64,000 bases of DNA. Source: Chytridium lagenaria (lineage: Eukaryota > Chytridiomycota > Chytridiomycetes > Chytridiales > Chytridiaceae). The stretch covers positions 1-64,000 of the forward strand of contig JAHLKC010000156.1 in assembly GCA_025449115.1 (NCBI GenBank). The letters run 5' to 3'. The position numbers and the translations under genes are program-made. The notes beneath the pieces were generated by a model. It made no database searches and had not been told where the DNA came from. It saw nothing but the letters and a program-made list of their open reading frames with translations. Each line of letters begins with the position of its first letter. Within the stretch, counting starts at the first letter, position 1. Of this stretch, positions 24,916 to 36,963 are shown piece by piece.

Positions 24916-25054
24916 TTCGTGTTTGTTTATTTTTTGTTTAATGAATGCGCTGCTGGCGCAATCCGGGGATCCATCGGCTTCTCTTACTACCTTTTTTTAA
25001 TAAACATGCATAACCATAAAAAATTGAGACAATTCCTCATCCCTTTCCTTCAAC

Positions 25055-26287
25055 ATGGTTGCCAGTCTCCTTCGTCCCGTCATTCGCTCATCCACGATCC
25101 GTCGTGCGCTAAACACCTCCACCGTCTCAGGAACTGGAGAGGTAATGACTGGAATCCCCTTTTTTGCATGCATTAGATGGCATTGAGTAGAGAGCGACAG
25201 ATAATGAGAGAAGCACACTTCTCACGCACCTCTTTCTGTAAACCAGTTCGTCAAGATCGTCGAAGTAGGTCCCCGTGACGGCCTCCAAAACGAAAAAACC
25301 CTCGTCCCGACCAATGTCAAAGTCGATTTTATCAACGCCCTCACTGATTCCGGGCTCTCAGTTATCGAGACCACCTCCTTCGTCTCCCCCAAATGGGTCC
25401 CGCAAATGAAGGACGCAACAGAGGTCATGAAGGAGATTAGAAGAAAGCAGGGGTGTCATATCCGGTTTTGACGCCGAATTTGAAAGGTCTTGAAGGAGCC
25501 TTAGCGGTTGGAGCTAAAGAGGTTGCAGTGTTTGGGGCGGCAAGTGAGAGTTTCTCAAAAAAGAATATTAATGCAACGATTGCCGAGAGTTTGGAGAGGT
25601 TCCAACCTGTTGTTGAGAAGGCTTTAAAGGAGGGCGTTAAAGTTAGGGGGTAAGAGTAATTTGAAGTGAATTATCATAGTTTATTGATATTGCCAATACT
25701 TTTCTAGTTACGTTTCGTGTGTTGTGGGATGCCCTTACGAGGGCCCTATCGCGCCAGATGCAGTAGCAAGGGTTGCAACCGCACTAAGGGATATGGGATG
25801 TTACGAGATTTCTCTTGGCGATACGATCGGCGTTGGTAAGGTCGTGTCATATTTATCACCGTTTGACGTTTTATATTTCAAGGAACCCCTGGATCCTTCC
25901 GCCGAATGCTGGAGGCTGTTGGAAAGGAGATACCTGTCTCTCAACTCGCAGTGCACTGTCATGACACGTACGGCCAGGCGCTTGCGAACATATATGCTTC
26001 GTTGTCGCAAGGAATTCGAGTCGTTGACAGTTCTGTAGCGGGTCTTGGTAAGAAGGCTTTCTTTGTGTGATTGCTCATGAATATGGTTTTTGCTAGGTGG
26101 CTGTCCTTACGCTGTTGGTGCATCGGGTAATGTCGCCACGGAGGACGTGGTTTACCTTCTTCACGGCCTCGGGTACACTACAGGAGTGGACCTTCCTGCC
26201 CTCGTTAAAATCGGACACGACATCTCTGCACACCTTGGCAAATTAAACAGCTCAAGAGTAGGAAACGCCATGAAGAGCAAAATATGA
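25055..26287 (+). CDS. HMGCL: Hydroxymethylglutaryl-CoA lyase
   Basis: Cleaves HMG-CoA to acetyl-CoA and acetoacetate, the last step of leucine breakdown. The presequence [20 protein letters not shown] is mitochondrial in type. The catalytic barrel starts [14 protein letters not shown] with the catalytic Arg-Asp pair, then [41 protein letters not shown] and [20 protein letters not shown] supply metal ligands (His-x-His). [20 protein letters not shown] holds the family signature with its catalytic Cys. The C-terminus is MKSKI, which resembles a peroxisomal PTS1 variant. The frame breaks near 25450 and 25850-25900, with introns at about 25142-25246 and 25651-25708. With BCAT nearby, two enzymes of one pathway lie within 16 kb, probably by chance. 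Confidence 0.92.
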
Positions 26288-26326
26288 GAATGAGAAAATG
26301 TTTGAGGTCTATTACTAAATGCGTGT

Positions 26327-27157
26327 TTACTTGTTGGATCCCAAGGTTTTGGAAATAATGCCCTTGCCTGCGTTCAAACTTGCGGCTTTGGATGCTGGCG
26401 TCGCCTTTGCTATAATTACGAATGTTGGTAAAAACCAAAGGCATCATAATGTTAACAACACCGTATACTATAATGAACGGAAATAAATTAAAGGGGGGTT
26501 GGCGACACTGACATGCTGACTCCTCTAACTTTTTTCCTCGCCGCCTCCTCACGCTGCTTCTTGATAATGGCCAACCGAGCAAGATCTGCTCTGGCTTGGT
26601 CGGTCTTGCCTTCCATTTGAGCCTTCCAGAAAGCAGCCTTAGCTCTCTCCTTCTCAACTTCCTCTCTGCATACCACAAAAAAAGGTAAATATGCAATAGC
26701 ATGAAGATATACAGGATGAAGGTCTATCAAGAAATGCATGCAAATGCGCCTAGGTCGCCGAAATCCTCACCTTTCACGACGACTCATGGGGACACTTTCG
26801 CTGGTGGCAAGATCGGATGCTTTCAAATGTTTTGTGGCAGCACGGTTGACGTTGCTCCGCTCAAAAGCAGCCACGGGCTCGGGCTCCGGAGGGGGCTTGC
26901 CATAGTCCTTGGGCTTGGGCAAAACATCAGGTTCTGAATCGGAATCATCTGAGCTGGTGTCCGCTGATCTTCCCACTGCCTTCTTGTTGGCATTGTTTGC
27001 TGCGAGGGGCCTTCTGCTGGGGGACATCATCTTCTTCCTCCTCCGAGTCGTCAGAATTCAATTTCTCACGGGGCTCGTTCCATGCAGCCTCAGCGGTGAA
27101 TGTCCTCGGACCTCCTCGCTTTGTCTTGTTGAACTTTTTCTTCTGTGCAGACGACAT
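26327..27157 (-). CDS. PDAP1: PDAP1/PP28-type acid-stable phosphoprotein
   Basis: Homologue of the small casein-kinase substrate PDAP1 (28 kDa heat- and acid-stable phosphoprotein), whose molecular role is poorly defined. The start [20 protein letters not shown] is followed by an acidic Ser/Asp/Glu stretch with likely CK2 sites. Next comes a linker ending [11 protein letters not shown], then [20 protein letters not shown] and [20 protein letters not shown], the diagnostic C-terminal helix. The last exon gives [20 protein letters not shown] and ends at 26327-26329. A frame shift near 26990 is needed. Its 3' end is 39 bp from that of the convergent HMG-CoA lyase gene. Confidence 0.85.
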
Positions 27158-27370
27158 GGTTTTGTGTAGATTGCTTAAAAAAAAAAAAAGAAGGAAGAAA
27201 AAAAAGCGACACTTTTGGGAAACGAGCCACAAAGGGGGTTTGGCCATCGTTTCGAAAAACATCTTTGGAGCAGTCAGGAACTCGGCACAGTCACTCGTCT
27301 AAGCAATTGCATCACCACATTATAGGACCGAACGTTGCATCGCTACCGCTCGTGCGCTACGGATGCGGAT
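27158..27370. promoter_or_regulatory. Shared divergent promoter, PDAP1 / USP
   Basis: There are 213 bp between divergent start codons, including an A-rich run near 27178-27205. No motif was identified; this is inferred from layout. Confidence 0.35.
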
Positions 27371-29242
27371 ATGTCGTTTCTAAAATGGATTGGAATGGTG
27401 AGTAGATGGAATGGACGCGGGCGCTAGATGAGAAATATAGTTGTGGGCATGGGCTGATTGTTTCCTTAATGATACCCTGACCTAAAATAGGGGAGCAACG
27501 GAGGTTCGTCGACCATCAAGTCGGCGAATGGCGGCGGGACTGCTGAGTTGTTGAATGGTAATGGTCCAGAGCGATACTTTGGAATGGAGAATGTGAGTTT
27601 TATCCCTCCCCTGGGCTTTTAGCACACTCTAAATAGCATCCATTTCCCGCATCTTCCCTCCAGTTTGGAAATACATGGTAAGGCTTATTAAATCTATTTC
27701 TATTTTAATCTAACTCACTCATGAAAAAAAAACAGCTACTGTAATTCGGTTCTCCAGTCTCTATACTTTTGCAAAGGCTTTCGCGAATGCGTCCAAAACT
27801 ATTCATATCCTCCATTATCATCCGCCGCGCTCATTCCACCACCAATCCCGACCTCCTCCAACCCGCTGCCCCATCTCAACAAATGGCCCGTAAAAAGTCT
27901 CTGAAAACTTCAAAATCTACCGTCTCCCTCAATAATATCTTCAACAAAACACCAGAACCACCACTGCCGGAAAACGGCGTTCCCGCTCCCGTGCCTACGA
28001 AAGCCAAGGAAGAGAATACAACAGGATTCTCACCGTTTAGAAGACCGAGTACACGGACGGGAAATGGACTTGTCGAGGCTTTGGATGGGGCTTCGAAGGA
28101 TGATGAAACGTTACTTACGGCGATGCAGGAACTCTTTATCAAGATCTCATCGCAAAGAAAAAAGACAGGTGTGGTTGCCCCATCCCAGTTTGTAACCAAG
28201 CTGAAGAAGGATAATGGTTAGGGGTTTGGTCTTGTCTTTTTTATGTTGTTATTATTTTATATATGTTCTCATATGCTTTTTATTTATAGAACTATTCCGA
28301 AGCACAATGCATCAGGATGCACACGAGTTTCTTAATTATACCCTTAATTCTATTGCAGAAACTCTTTTGCAACACAAGAAGCAGACCTTGGACCGTAATC
28401 GCAAGTCCGGGGAGGAGCCTTCCTCCGAAGACGCAAGTAAATGTGAGTACAGGTTTTGTTTTCAAAGCGTAGTTGCAACCTATCTCACCTTAAATAGCAA
28501 ACGCAAAGAAGGCCTCAGATAGCCCGGTACCCGCAAGTTGGGTCCATGAACTCTTTGAAGGACAACTTACCAACGAAACCAAGTGTATGACATGCGAAAC
28601 CGTAAGTCCACCTATTTAAAAACTTACAAAATTGCTCACCCATATGATTAGGTTACAAATAGAGAGGAGGCTTTCCTGGATTTATCTGTGGATATTGAAC
28701 AGCATTCTTCCGTCACCTCATGTCTTCGCAACTTTTCTACATCAGAGACATTATGTCAAAAAGATAAATTCTTTTGCGATACCTGCAGCAGTCTTCAAGA
28801 GGCGGAGAAGAGAATGAAGATTAAAAAGCTACCTAATATTCTCGCTGTTCACCTCAAGAGGTTCAAGTATCAGGAGAAACTTCAACGGCATGTTAAGCTA
28901 TCGTACCGTGTCGTATTCCCGATGGAGCTTCGACTTTTTCAATACGGTATTCAGCTATGGCGCGAAACAAAACTGACGTATTTTGTTCCTTATCGTTTTT
29001 GTAGAGCGATGACGCCCGTTGACTCGGATCGTTTGTACGTTCTCTCGTCAGTTATCGTCCACATCGGTAGTGGTCCCCATCATGGCCATTACGTCGCTGT
29101 CGTCAAATCTGGAAACAATTGGGTTCTTTTCGACGACGACAATGTTGAAATAGTAGAAGAGTCGGAGCTGCAACGGTATTATGGGGATCATAATGCGCCT
29201 GGCACTGCATACATTCTGTTCTATGAGCGCGGTGGATTTTGA
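27371..29242 (+). CDS. USP46: Ubiquitin-specific protease of USP12/USP46 type (Ubp9/CreB)
   Basis: Cysteine deubiquitinase; family members act with a WD40 partner (UAF1/WDR48, CreC). The short N-terminus MSFLKWIGM is followed by ERYFGMEN, then the Cys box [18 protein letters not shown] 14-nt exon (27664-27677, TTTGGAAATACATG) ends inside the catalytic Cys codon. A long Ser/Thr/Pro-rich insert follows, then [16 protein letters not shown]. Zinc-binding pairs (CMTCET, CDTC) come next. The His box [17 protein letters not shown] and FDDDNVEIV give the catalytic His and Asp. The stop is at 29240-29242. Splice sites at 27398, 27595, 27678, 28219 and 28442 are good. A possible shift or short intron lies near 28935-29005. 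Confidence 0.92.
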
Positions 29243-29413
29243 TGCTGGGCGTATCATTAGCGCTATGAAAGGGGATGAGACGGGGTCGCTCAAGTCTGCG
29301 TCTAGTGGTGTTTCTGGGGGATGAGGCAAAACCGCCTTAAAAAAAATGGATTGAATATTTTTTTGACCATTCACACTTTTGTACATACACACAAAACCTG
29401 ACTTCTGACCGTC

Positions 29414-30971
29414 ATGGGAAAGAAAGCGTTGAATCCAGCAGATGTAAGCGACACTTACGAACTCCGAATGCACATGCGCGCATGATGGCTCACTTTGTTT
29501 GTTGCATACAGGCGCACCGCAGGCAGTTGCGGAAGCGGGAGCTGAAGAAGGTGAGGCATCGGAAAGGCATTATGCAGTTTCATTGACAAGGCGTCCATGG
29601 CACATAGAATAAGGAGACACGGAAGAAGTCCCAAGGCCTCGCCGTTTCAAAGAAGGAGGCACAAGACATTATAAATGAGCTCGCCAAACTGGATAATTTG
29701 GGTGAGAGAACCATCTGGCCAAGATTTGACGCTGAATGAGGTGTTCTGCGTTTTTAGAAAAAGCAGCACCTTTGGATAGGTCAATGTCGTTGAGAAGGGA
29801 AGCGCTTGAGGAAAAGCTGGCGAAAGTAAATGAAGCGCGAAAGGTTTGTGGAGTATTTGAGGGATGCATTTTGAACGTTTAAAGCAACAAGGAATGACTG
29901 CGCTTTCTGTACCGTCATCATCAAGGCCGCCAACGTCTACAGGAGATCCTTCGCAATGGAATAATAGTGCATTTAATCCATATGGAATGCCTGGAGTGCC
30001 AGGTACTCGATAGTAGTAGTTCTAAGTCTAATGTCTGTTTAAAGTACAGGGAGAAGACGATGAGGAAGATGATGACGATGACGACGATTCATCGGACCAG
30101 TCTGAAGATATTGAAGGAGCTCCTGAGGGTAATAAGAGCCCGTCGTAGCATCGTATTCTGACTTTTTTTTTGGCGGCAGAGGTCATTGATGTAAAAGAAG
30201 CACCGATACCCGCCAAGCTTGATGACTTTTCTTGGATCAAAGTGCCGGATGGAGAGCCTCCGAATGAAGCTAGATCTACCCTAATTTGGAATTGAAAGAG
30301 TATAAAATTGAGCGCAAGGTACCGGGAGAAACGCACCCAGCCAGCACATCAAAGATTACCGCCAAAACCAAAGTCAGCAAGAGGTGGAAAAGGAGGAGGA
30401 GGTGGAGGATATCCCATGGCACCACCATTTATGCAACCCATGTATATGCCTCCACAGAATATTGGCGGCACAGTTTCCACCGTATGGCCACATGCCGCCT
30501 CAGCAATTTTACCCCGGACAACCTTTCATGATGCCTCACCAAGGTCCCCCAATGGGCATGATGCCACCCATGGGCTTTCCCCCCAGTGGAATGCCTCCCC
30601 CAACTAGCACCATCTTCAACCGGCCCAAACATGATCGAGGCGAACTTACGCAACATTTCTTCAACACCACCGACCCGGCCGCAACACTAGCTGCACCAAC
30701 AGTAATTTCTGCAGAACCCAAACTTCGCGACCTTCCAAAAAGAATTGACGCATCTAGTGCCAGCGTCCCTGGTTAAGCGTCGGATGGCTGGGAACGTGTC
30801 GCAGACTGGAAAGTTTGTGGGGAAACCGACAGTGACCAGTCAAAAGCCTATTAGAGCAAATGCGGGGAAGATGAAGGTTGATGCTGCACCTGATATTGAG
30901 TGGATGAGAGCGCGATGCAGCCCATTGACGAGTACACGCAGTTTATGGAGGAGGTGTCCAATTTGGAATAG
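29414..30971 (+). CDS. WBP11: WW domain-binding protein 11 (spliceosomal)
   Basis: Nuclear pre-mRNA splicing factor. The start MGKKALNPADAHRRQLRKRE, then NKETRKKSQGLAVSKKEAQD and LREALEEK-like helices, make the Wbp11 N-terminal domain. An acidic block (Glu/Asp run near 30055-30120) follows, then EVIDVKEAPIPAKLDDFSW and PNLELKEYKIERKVPG. Pro/Met/Gly-rich segments (PPMGMMPPMGFPPSGMPPPT) are expected WW-domain ligands. The end reads LTHLVPASLVKRRMAG, then IDEYTQFMEEVSNLE with stop 30969-30971. Single-base shifts near 30280, 30330, 30450, 30745 and 30910 are needed. Short introns separate the first four exons. Confidence 0.85.
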
Positions 30972-31227
30972 AATATTATTTTTAAAGTGGATCGTTTTAT
31001 GGTTACTCTAGTATTAACCACCTTTGGGAAAGGGCATTGATTGTTCTAAGTAAGCGCAGAACTTTTTGGTGCACGTATTCACCAAAACCATATGTGATGA
31101 ATGATGCTCAAACCTCCAAAATAATTTCTCGCTGAGAAAGAGAAGCAAAAATTTTCTCTTTGAGAAACATTCCTCATCCTTAGGGAAGCCAACTGTTCCC
31201 GCGTATCGCTCGAGTCTGCCGCCCGCA

Positions 31228-33656
31228 ATGTCGCATGCCCCTCCTGTCATCAACGACCCTCGCTTCTCAAGAGCAGAGGCATCTGCCATCCACGCTGCTG
31301 CCGTCACGCGAAACTATGCTGTGAACCCTCGTCTTGGTACTGTTGTTGACAATCACCTCTTTTTGGTTGTGGCTGCCTGCCTGGCTGCTGAAGGAGATGG
31401 AGGATGGAGGAAAGAAGATTGGTTGAGGGAGAGGGAAGATTAGTATCAGCATGGGACGAGAGATTTTTGAAGGAAGGATCCCTGAGAGAGAATAAGCAAG
31501 ATGGCACCATCGTCCTCAGATTGTCTCATGTTTTAGAAGCGGATCATGATGGAGTTTGAGTTTGAGTGGTCACTGACTACTTTTCTTTCCGAAAACCAGA
31601 CTACCGTACCGTCTCTGGAGTCAACGGACCTTTGGTCATTTTGGATGATGTCAAGGTTTGAATGCTTTTGTTTTGAATTATGTGGAGGCAGTTCTAATTA
31701 TATCCTTTTCAGTTCCCCAAGTTTGCCGAGATCGTGGAGCTGACTTTGCCCCGATGGCACCAAGCGATCCGGTCAGGTTCTTGAGGTCCAGGGAAAGCGT
31801 GCTGTCGTTCAGGTGGGTGGTTTTTTTGAGCAAAAGGGATGTTGGAGGAGATGTAATTGACCCAACAAATACAACCAGGTTTTCGAGGGTACCTCTGGAG
31901 TTGACGTCAAGGCTACCCGCGTTTCCTTCACCGGAGATATTTTGCGTACCCCTGTGTCTGAGGATATGCTGGCCGTGTCTTCAACGGCTCTGGAAAACCG
32001 ATCGACAAGGGACCTAAGGTGTTTGCTGAGGATTACCTCGACATTCAGGGTATGTAGTTTCGGAGATCGATGAAATTGTATTGCTGCTAATTTGAGGCCT
32101 GTTTCTAGGTCAGCCCATCAACCCGTTCTCGCGTATTTACCCGAGGAGATGTTCCAGACTGGTATCTCTACTATCGACACAATGAACTCTGTTTGCTAGA
32201 GGTCAAAAGATTCCCATTTTCTCTGCTCTGGTCTTCCCCACAACGAGGTTTGTACTAATCTAATGGATATTGTTTTGTTCTGTGTCGTTGGGAGAGATTT
32301 AGTTTTGTAAAAATAGGCTAACAATATTTCATAGATTGCAGCCCAAATTTGTCGGCAGGCCGGTCTGGTGCAGAAGATTGATAAGGGTGTTTTGGACGGC
32401 CACGAGGACAACTTTGCTAATCGTTTTTGGTGCTATGGGGTGTGAACATGGAGACTGCGCGGTTCTTTAAGCAGGATTTCGAGGAGAACGGCTCAATTGA
32501 GCGTGTCACTCTTTTCCTCAACCTTGCTAACGACCCTACGTATGTTCTCCGCCATTTTAATTGTTTTTTTGTTTCGTTTTTTATTTAAGAAACTCATACC
32601 TATATAGAATCGAGCGTATCATTACCCCTCGTATTGCTCTCACCACTGCCGAGTACTACGCTTACCAGCTCGAGAAGCACGTGTTGGTTATTCTCACTGA
32701 TATTGAGTTCTTACGCTGATGCTCTTCGTGAGGTTTGTAGTTTATTTCATACATTACTTTTTTTTATTCACATCGTTCGAAAAGGTGTCTGCTGCCGTGA
32801 GGAAGTTCCCGGACGTCGTGGATACCCAGGTTACATGTACACGGATTTATCCACCATTTACGAACGTGCTGGTCGTGTACAGGGTCGCAACGGATCTATC
32901 ACTCAAGTCCCCATTTTGACGATGCCTAACGATGGTAATTACAAAAACCACCATTTGTTTTTTCATTGAGGCTGAGCAGTTGATATGTTTATTTTCGACT
33001 CGTTATGAACAGATATCACCCACCCTATTCCTGATCTTACTGGTTACATTACTGAGGGGCAGATTTTCCGTTGACCGTCAGCTCCACAACCGTCAAATCT
33101 ACCCTCCTATTAATGTGCTTCCCTCGCTCTCGCGTCTCATGAAGTCTGCTATTGGAGAGAAGCTCACTCGTAAGGATCACGGTGATGTGTCGAACCAGTT
33201 GTATGCCAAGTATGCTATTGGTAGAGATGCGGCTGCAATGAAGGCTGTCGTTGGTGAGGATGCTCTTAACCAGGAAGATAAGCTCTCGCTTGAGTTTTTG
33301 GACAAGTTCGAAAAGACGTTTGTGGCTCAGGGTACGCTTTTTATTTATTCTTTAGTTGTTCCTATAGCAAAAGTTTCTCATGACGTGTCGAAAATTAACC
33401 TATAATAATGGAAAGGCTACAACGAGGGCCGCTCCATCTTTGAGTCATTGGACCTTGCTTGGACCTTGCTCAGGATTTTCCCTAAGGAAATGCTTAACAG
33501 GATTCCCTCAAACATTATTCAAGAATTTTACGTGAGTTTTCTATCAATGTTCCTTTCTTCTTCTTGCTTTCTCACTGCGTCTTTTTTTTACAACAGCAAC
33601 GCGAGCGGAAAGCTGCTGGAGGCAATGCTGCCAAGCCCTCTGAGGAGATCAAGTAA
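31228..33656 (+). CDS. VMA2: V-type ATPase subunit B
   Basis: Non-catalytic nucleotide-binding subunit of the V1 sector, which acidifies vacuole and endosomes. The start [20 protein letters not shown] precedes [16 protein letters not shown] and EIVELTLP. Then come [29 protein letters not shown] and [20 protein letters not shown]. The segment matching [20 protein letters not shown] lies near 32220-32360. [53 protein letters not shown] and [20 protein letters not shown] follow. The C-terminal end is [20 protein letters not shown]. About ten introns interrupt it. At least six single-base shifts are needed, among the most in the window. Confidence 0.93.
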
Positions 33657-33860
33657 GGCGACAGTGCGATGCACCGTCTTCATGTCTCTTTCATTGTTTC
33701 ATCGTCTCCATCCCGTAAATACATTTCTCTTCGGTATAAAATCATTCGCTTTCGATAGTTTTTTGTTCAGTATAAAACGTACCCTAAGCTCTATGGTGTG
33801 TCCAGAAACCAAAGGGAACATTTGTGTGTTAAAATTCTTAATACATACTATAATTCGAAA

Positions 33861-36800
33861 ATGAAACGCTTTCAAGTCTCAAAGTTCAAGAATGCATCGC
33901 TCCAGGAGAGCAAGAAAGAGGTGCGTATCATGACATCGTCGAGGATCTTAAGTCCTTCATCCGTATGCAGCTTCATTACAGTACCCATCCGCCCTTGAGC
34001 GGTTTGGATGGCGCGCCCATCAAGGCCGCTGTGGATCGTTTCGCACTCCGCAAGGGTACCCGCGCCAACGCCGTCATCATCGTCCCCCTCAACATCCCAA
34101 CGCCTCGCCAGGTTGATCCAGAGAAGAGTATTACCCTTCAAGCTGAGTCTACCATCTCTGACGTCGATTGGGGGTTCAAGACATCATCTGGACGACTTAT
34201 CGCCACAGCGTTATCATCAGGAACTGTCGCCTTTTATGATGTTCCAGACGCCTTTGACGCTGAAGTCTCCGGCACACCTTTCCATCGTATATCTCCTTAC
34301 TCCACCAACGTTGAATCCGTCCTCTTCCATCCCACCGCGAGCTCCCTGATCGCCTCCGTATCTGCGGATACCATCACCTTGACTGAATTTGAAGCTGGAA
34401 ACAAAAGTGTCTCCGCCTCAGTTTCCGGTCCCATTGACGCATTCGATTTCAGGGGTGACGGAACCCTTATCACAACCATATCCAGGGACAACTCGTTGAC
34501 CGTCATTGATCCTCGCGCCTCATCTCTCATCGTTAAATCCACCAAATCCCATTTCGGCAACAAACCCATGCGTGTTGCATGGCTGGGCAACGCTGACCTT
34601 ATTATGTCAACAGGATTTAGCCGGACAAGGGAACGCGAATACTCCATCTGGGACGTCCGCAACTTTTCCCAACCCTCTCACACAGAGAAGTTTGACGTTT
34701 CATCGTCACCGCTTATCCCACTGTATGATGCGGACACGAATTTAGTATTTTTTACGGGAAGGGAGATAGATCGTTTAGAATGTTGGACGTGAGTGTGTTT
34801 AGCGAGGGTGCGAAAAATGTTCAAACTTCTGTGGCTTTATCGTTTACGTCTATGAATATTGCGGCAGCGACGCTTGTGCCAAAGTTGGCGATGGATGTGA
34901 TGAGTTGCGAGGTGGTGAGAATATTAGGGGTGTCGAACGATGGGTCAGTTGTCCCATTCAGCGCGACTGTGCCAAGAAAGGGAAGCTCATTCCATCATGG
35001 TAGGTTTTATCGAATGATAGGATGGTAATATCATCTTTTAGATTTGTATCCTGATACCAAGGCAGATAAGCCTGGCCTTAGGAGTGAAGAGTTTTGGAAG
35101 GGTGATGTTCCCAGGATCCCCTTGGTGTCCATGGATCCGACGTTGCGAAAGGGCCAAGCTGAAAGGGAGCAAGCGGTGAAGCCTCAACCTGCCGTCGCTC
35201 CCAAACCAGCAATTTCTTCTCCTCCTCCAGTTGCAAGCAAAACTCCGGCTACTGTGGCCATCCCTGCACCTCCTGCAGCTACCAAGGAAACCAAGGCTGC
35301 TGAAACGCCTGCTCCGTCAGTTCCTCAACTGACGCGGGAAGTCAGTAACCTTAAAGTCGCAGACCCTCCCGCATCCCCGAAACCATCAACAGTCTCTTCC
35401 CCGCGCCCTGCACGCGCCGCCGGCTCCCCGCAAGTCTCTTTCCGTTTCCTTGAAACAAAAACCAACGTCATTTTCGACGATCTCCGTTCCCTGAACGTCA
35501 ACCTCCCGAACGATACCACCATGCCCATCTGACGATCTCCTCGCGTTTCCTGTTGCCGGACCCGGTGGTCGGATTGGAGTATGGCCTGTTGTCAAAACTG
35601 GTAGACTGCCGCATAAGATTCCTTGCATAGTGTGTGGATCCGAATTGGCGGACTTTGAAATGGATCCGTTCCGTGATGGACGCGTTGCTACCATCACTGA
35701 GGATGGATATATAAGGGTTTGGGAGTTGCCGAATACGGGTATCACGGATGACATGAGCACGCCAGTGGAGTCCTGGAGAGCACACGATGATAAAGGTGGA
35801 CTCTTGAAGTTTCATCGTGGTGTTAAGGATATGCTTATCACGACGTGTGCTGGACGAATGAATGAATTACGAGTTTGGGATATGGCCACTAAGTCTATTC
35901 TTTTGACGTTGACATTCTCGAGCACAGTTTTGGATATGGCGTGTGATCCTTCTGGGAAGTTTGTGGCGGTTGCGACACGGGAGAAGGTCGTAACGGTGTT
36001 TAATATGAGGAGTGGGGAGGTGGAAGGGAGTGGAGCTTCGCATGAGGGAACTAAAGGGGCGAGGCTCTGTTGGGTTGATGATGAGCATTTTGTTAGTGTT
36101 GGATTTGGAAGGTATGTCTTGGGTTTATACAGGCGGGTAGCTGACTTTCTTTTAAGAGCGAACGCTAGGGAAATCAAGCTGTTTAAATCTGGATCGACTC
36201 AGCTTCAAGCTTTATCTCATACGTCAATAGATACCTCAACGTCACAACCCAACCTTTTCTTTGATTATGATTTGGGGCTCTTGTTTCTTAGTGCAAAGGT
36301 ACTATCAGTTTCCCTTTATAATCAGCTTAAACAGCTTACCCATGTTTATTTGAACTAGGGCGATACAAGCGTCTACGTCTTCGAGGTTGACGTCCCCAAA
36401 CGCGCCGTCAAACAAGTCTCTAAATTTTTCATGGGCGGCTCAACAATTGGTTTGTTCCTTTTTCGCCAAACCCAGATGCAACATTTCCAACGTTGAAGTT
36501 AACAGGATGTGGAGGATCCAACCCTCTGCTATTGAAATTGCGTCCTTCACGTTACCGAGACAGAAAAAACAGTACTTCCAGGATGATGTTTATCCTCCTA
36601 CGAGAGTTGTTGTGCCGACTACCCCTGAAGAGTGGGAAAAAAGGGGCAAAAGTCTTGTTTTGATGAGGTAGATTTGAAGCCGGAAGGGATGATTGCGTTG
36701 TCAATGGCACCTGAAAGTCCTTCGGCTGTTAGGAAGGCGCCGATCAAGGCTGCCGTTATTGCTGTAGATGGAGATCAAGGACACTCGGTAATGTTTTAGC

Positions 36801-36963
36801 CCTTTTATTTTACGTGTTAATTTAATCTGCAATGTGAATATGTCTTTAACAAAACCCTGTCCAGATCATGTCCAAGATCCGCGAACAACAGCAAGATTCC
36901 GACGACGACGAACTACCCCAAGATAAGCAACAAGGCGTGCAAGACAGTGAATGGGACGATTAA
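33861..36963 (+). CDS. CORO7: Coronin-7 (tandem coronin, POD1 type)
   Basis: Long coronin with two WD40 propellers; family members act at the Golgi/endosome and on actin. The start [20 protein letters not shown] matches the coronin N-terminal strand. The first propeller runs to about 34990 and includes [20 protein letters not shown] and [13 protein letters not shown]. The linker [20 protein letters not shown] is the coronin C-terminal extension, followed by a Pro/Ala-rich spacer. The second propeller includes [19 protein letters not shown] and [16 protein letters not shown], then [18 protein letters not shown]. The C-terminus is acidic and ends DSEWDD, like the Arp2/3-binding acidic Trp tail of POD1 proteins. 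Frame shifts lie near 33915, 34765, 35525, 36460 and 36665. The stop overlaps that of the CLC gene. Confidence 0.9.

Noticed and set aside
29048..29473. 141-codon minus-strand ORF over the deubiquitinase C-terminus
   Set aside because: Antisense to the conserved His and Asp boxes of the protease.
33958..33978. A possible 19-nt intron (GTATGC...TACAG) in CORO7
   Set aside because: It is too short for spliceosomal removal and the surrounding coronin reading frame is continuous without splicing.
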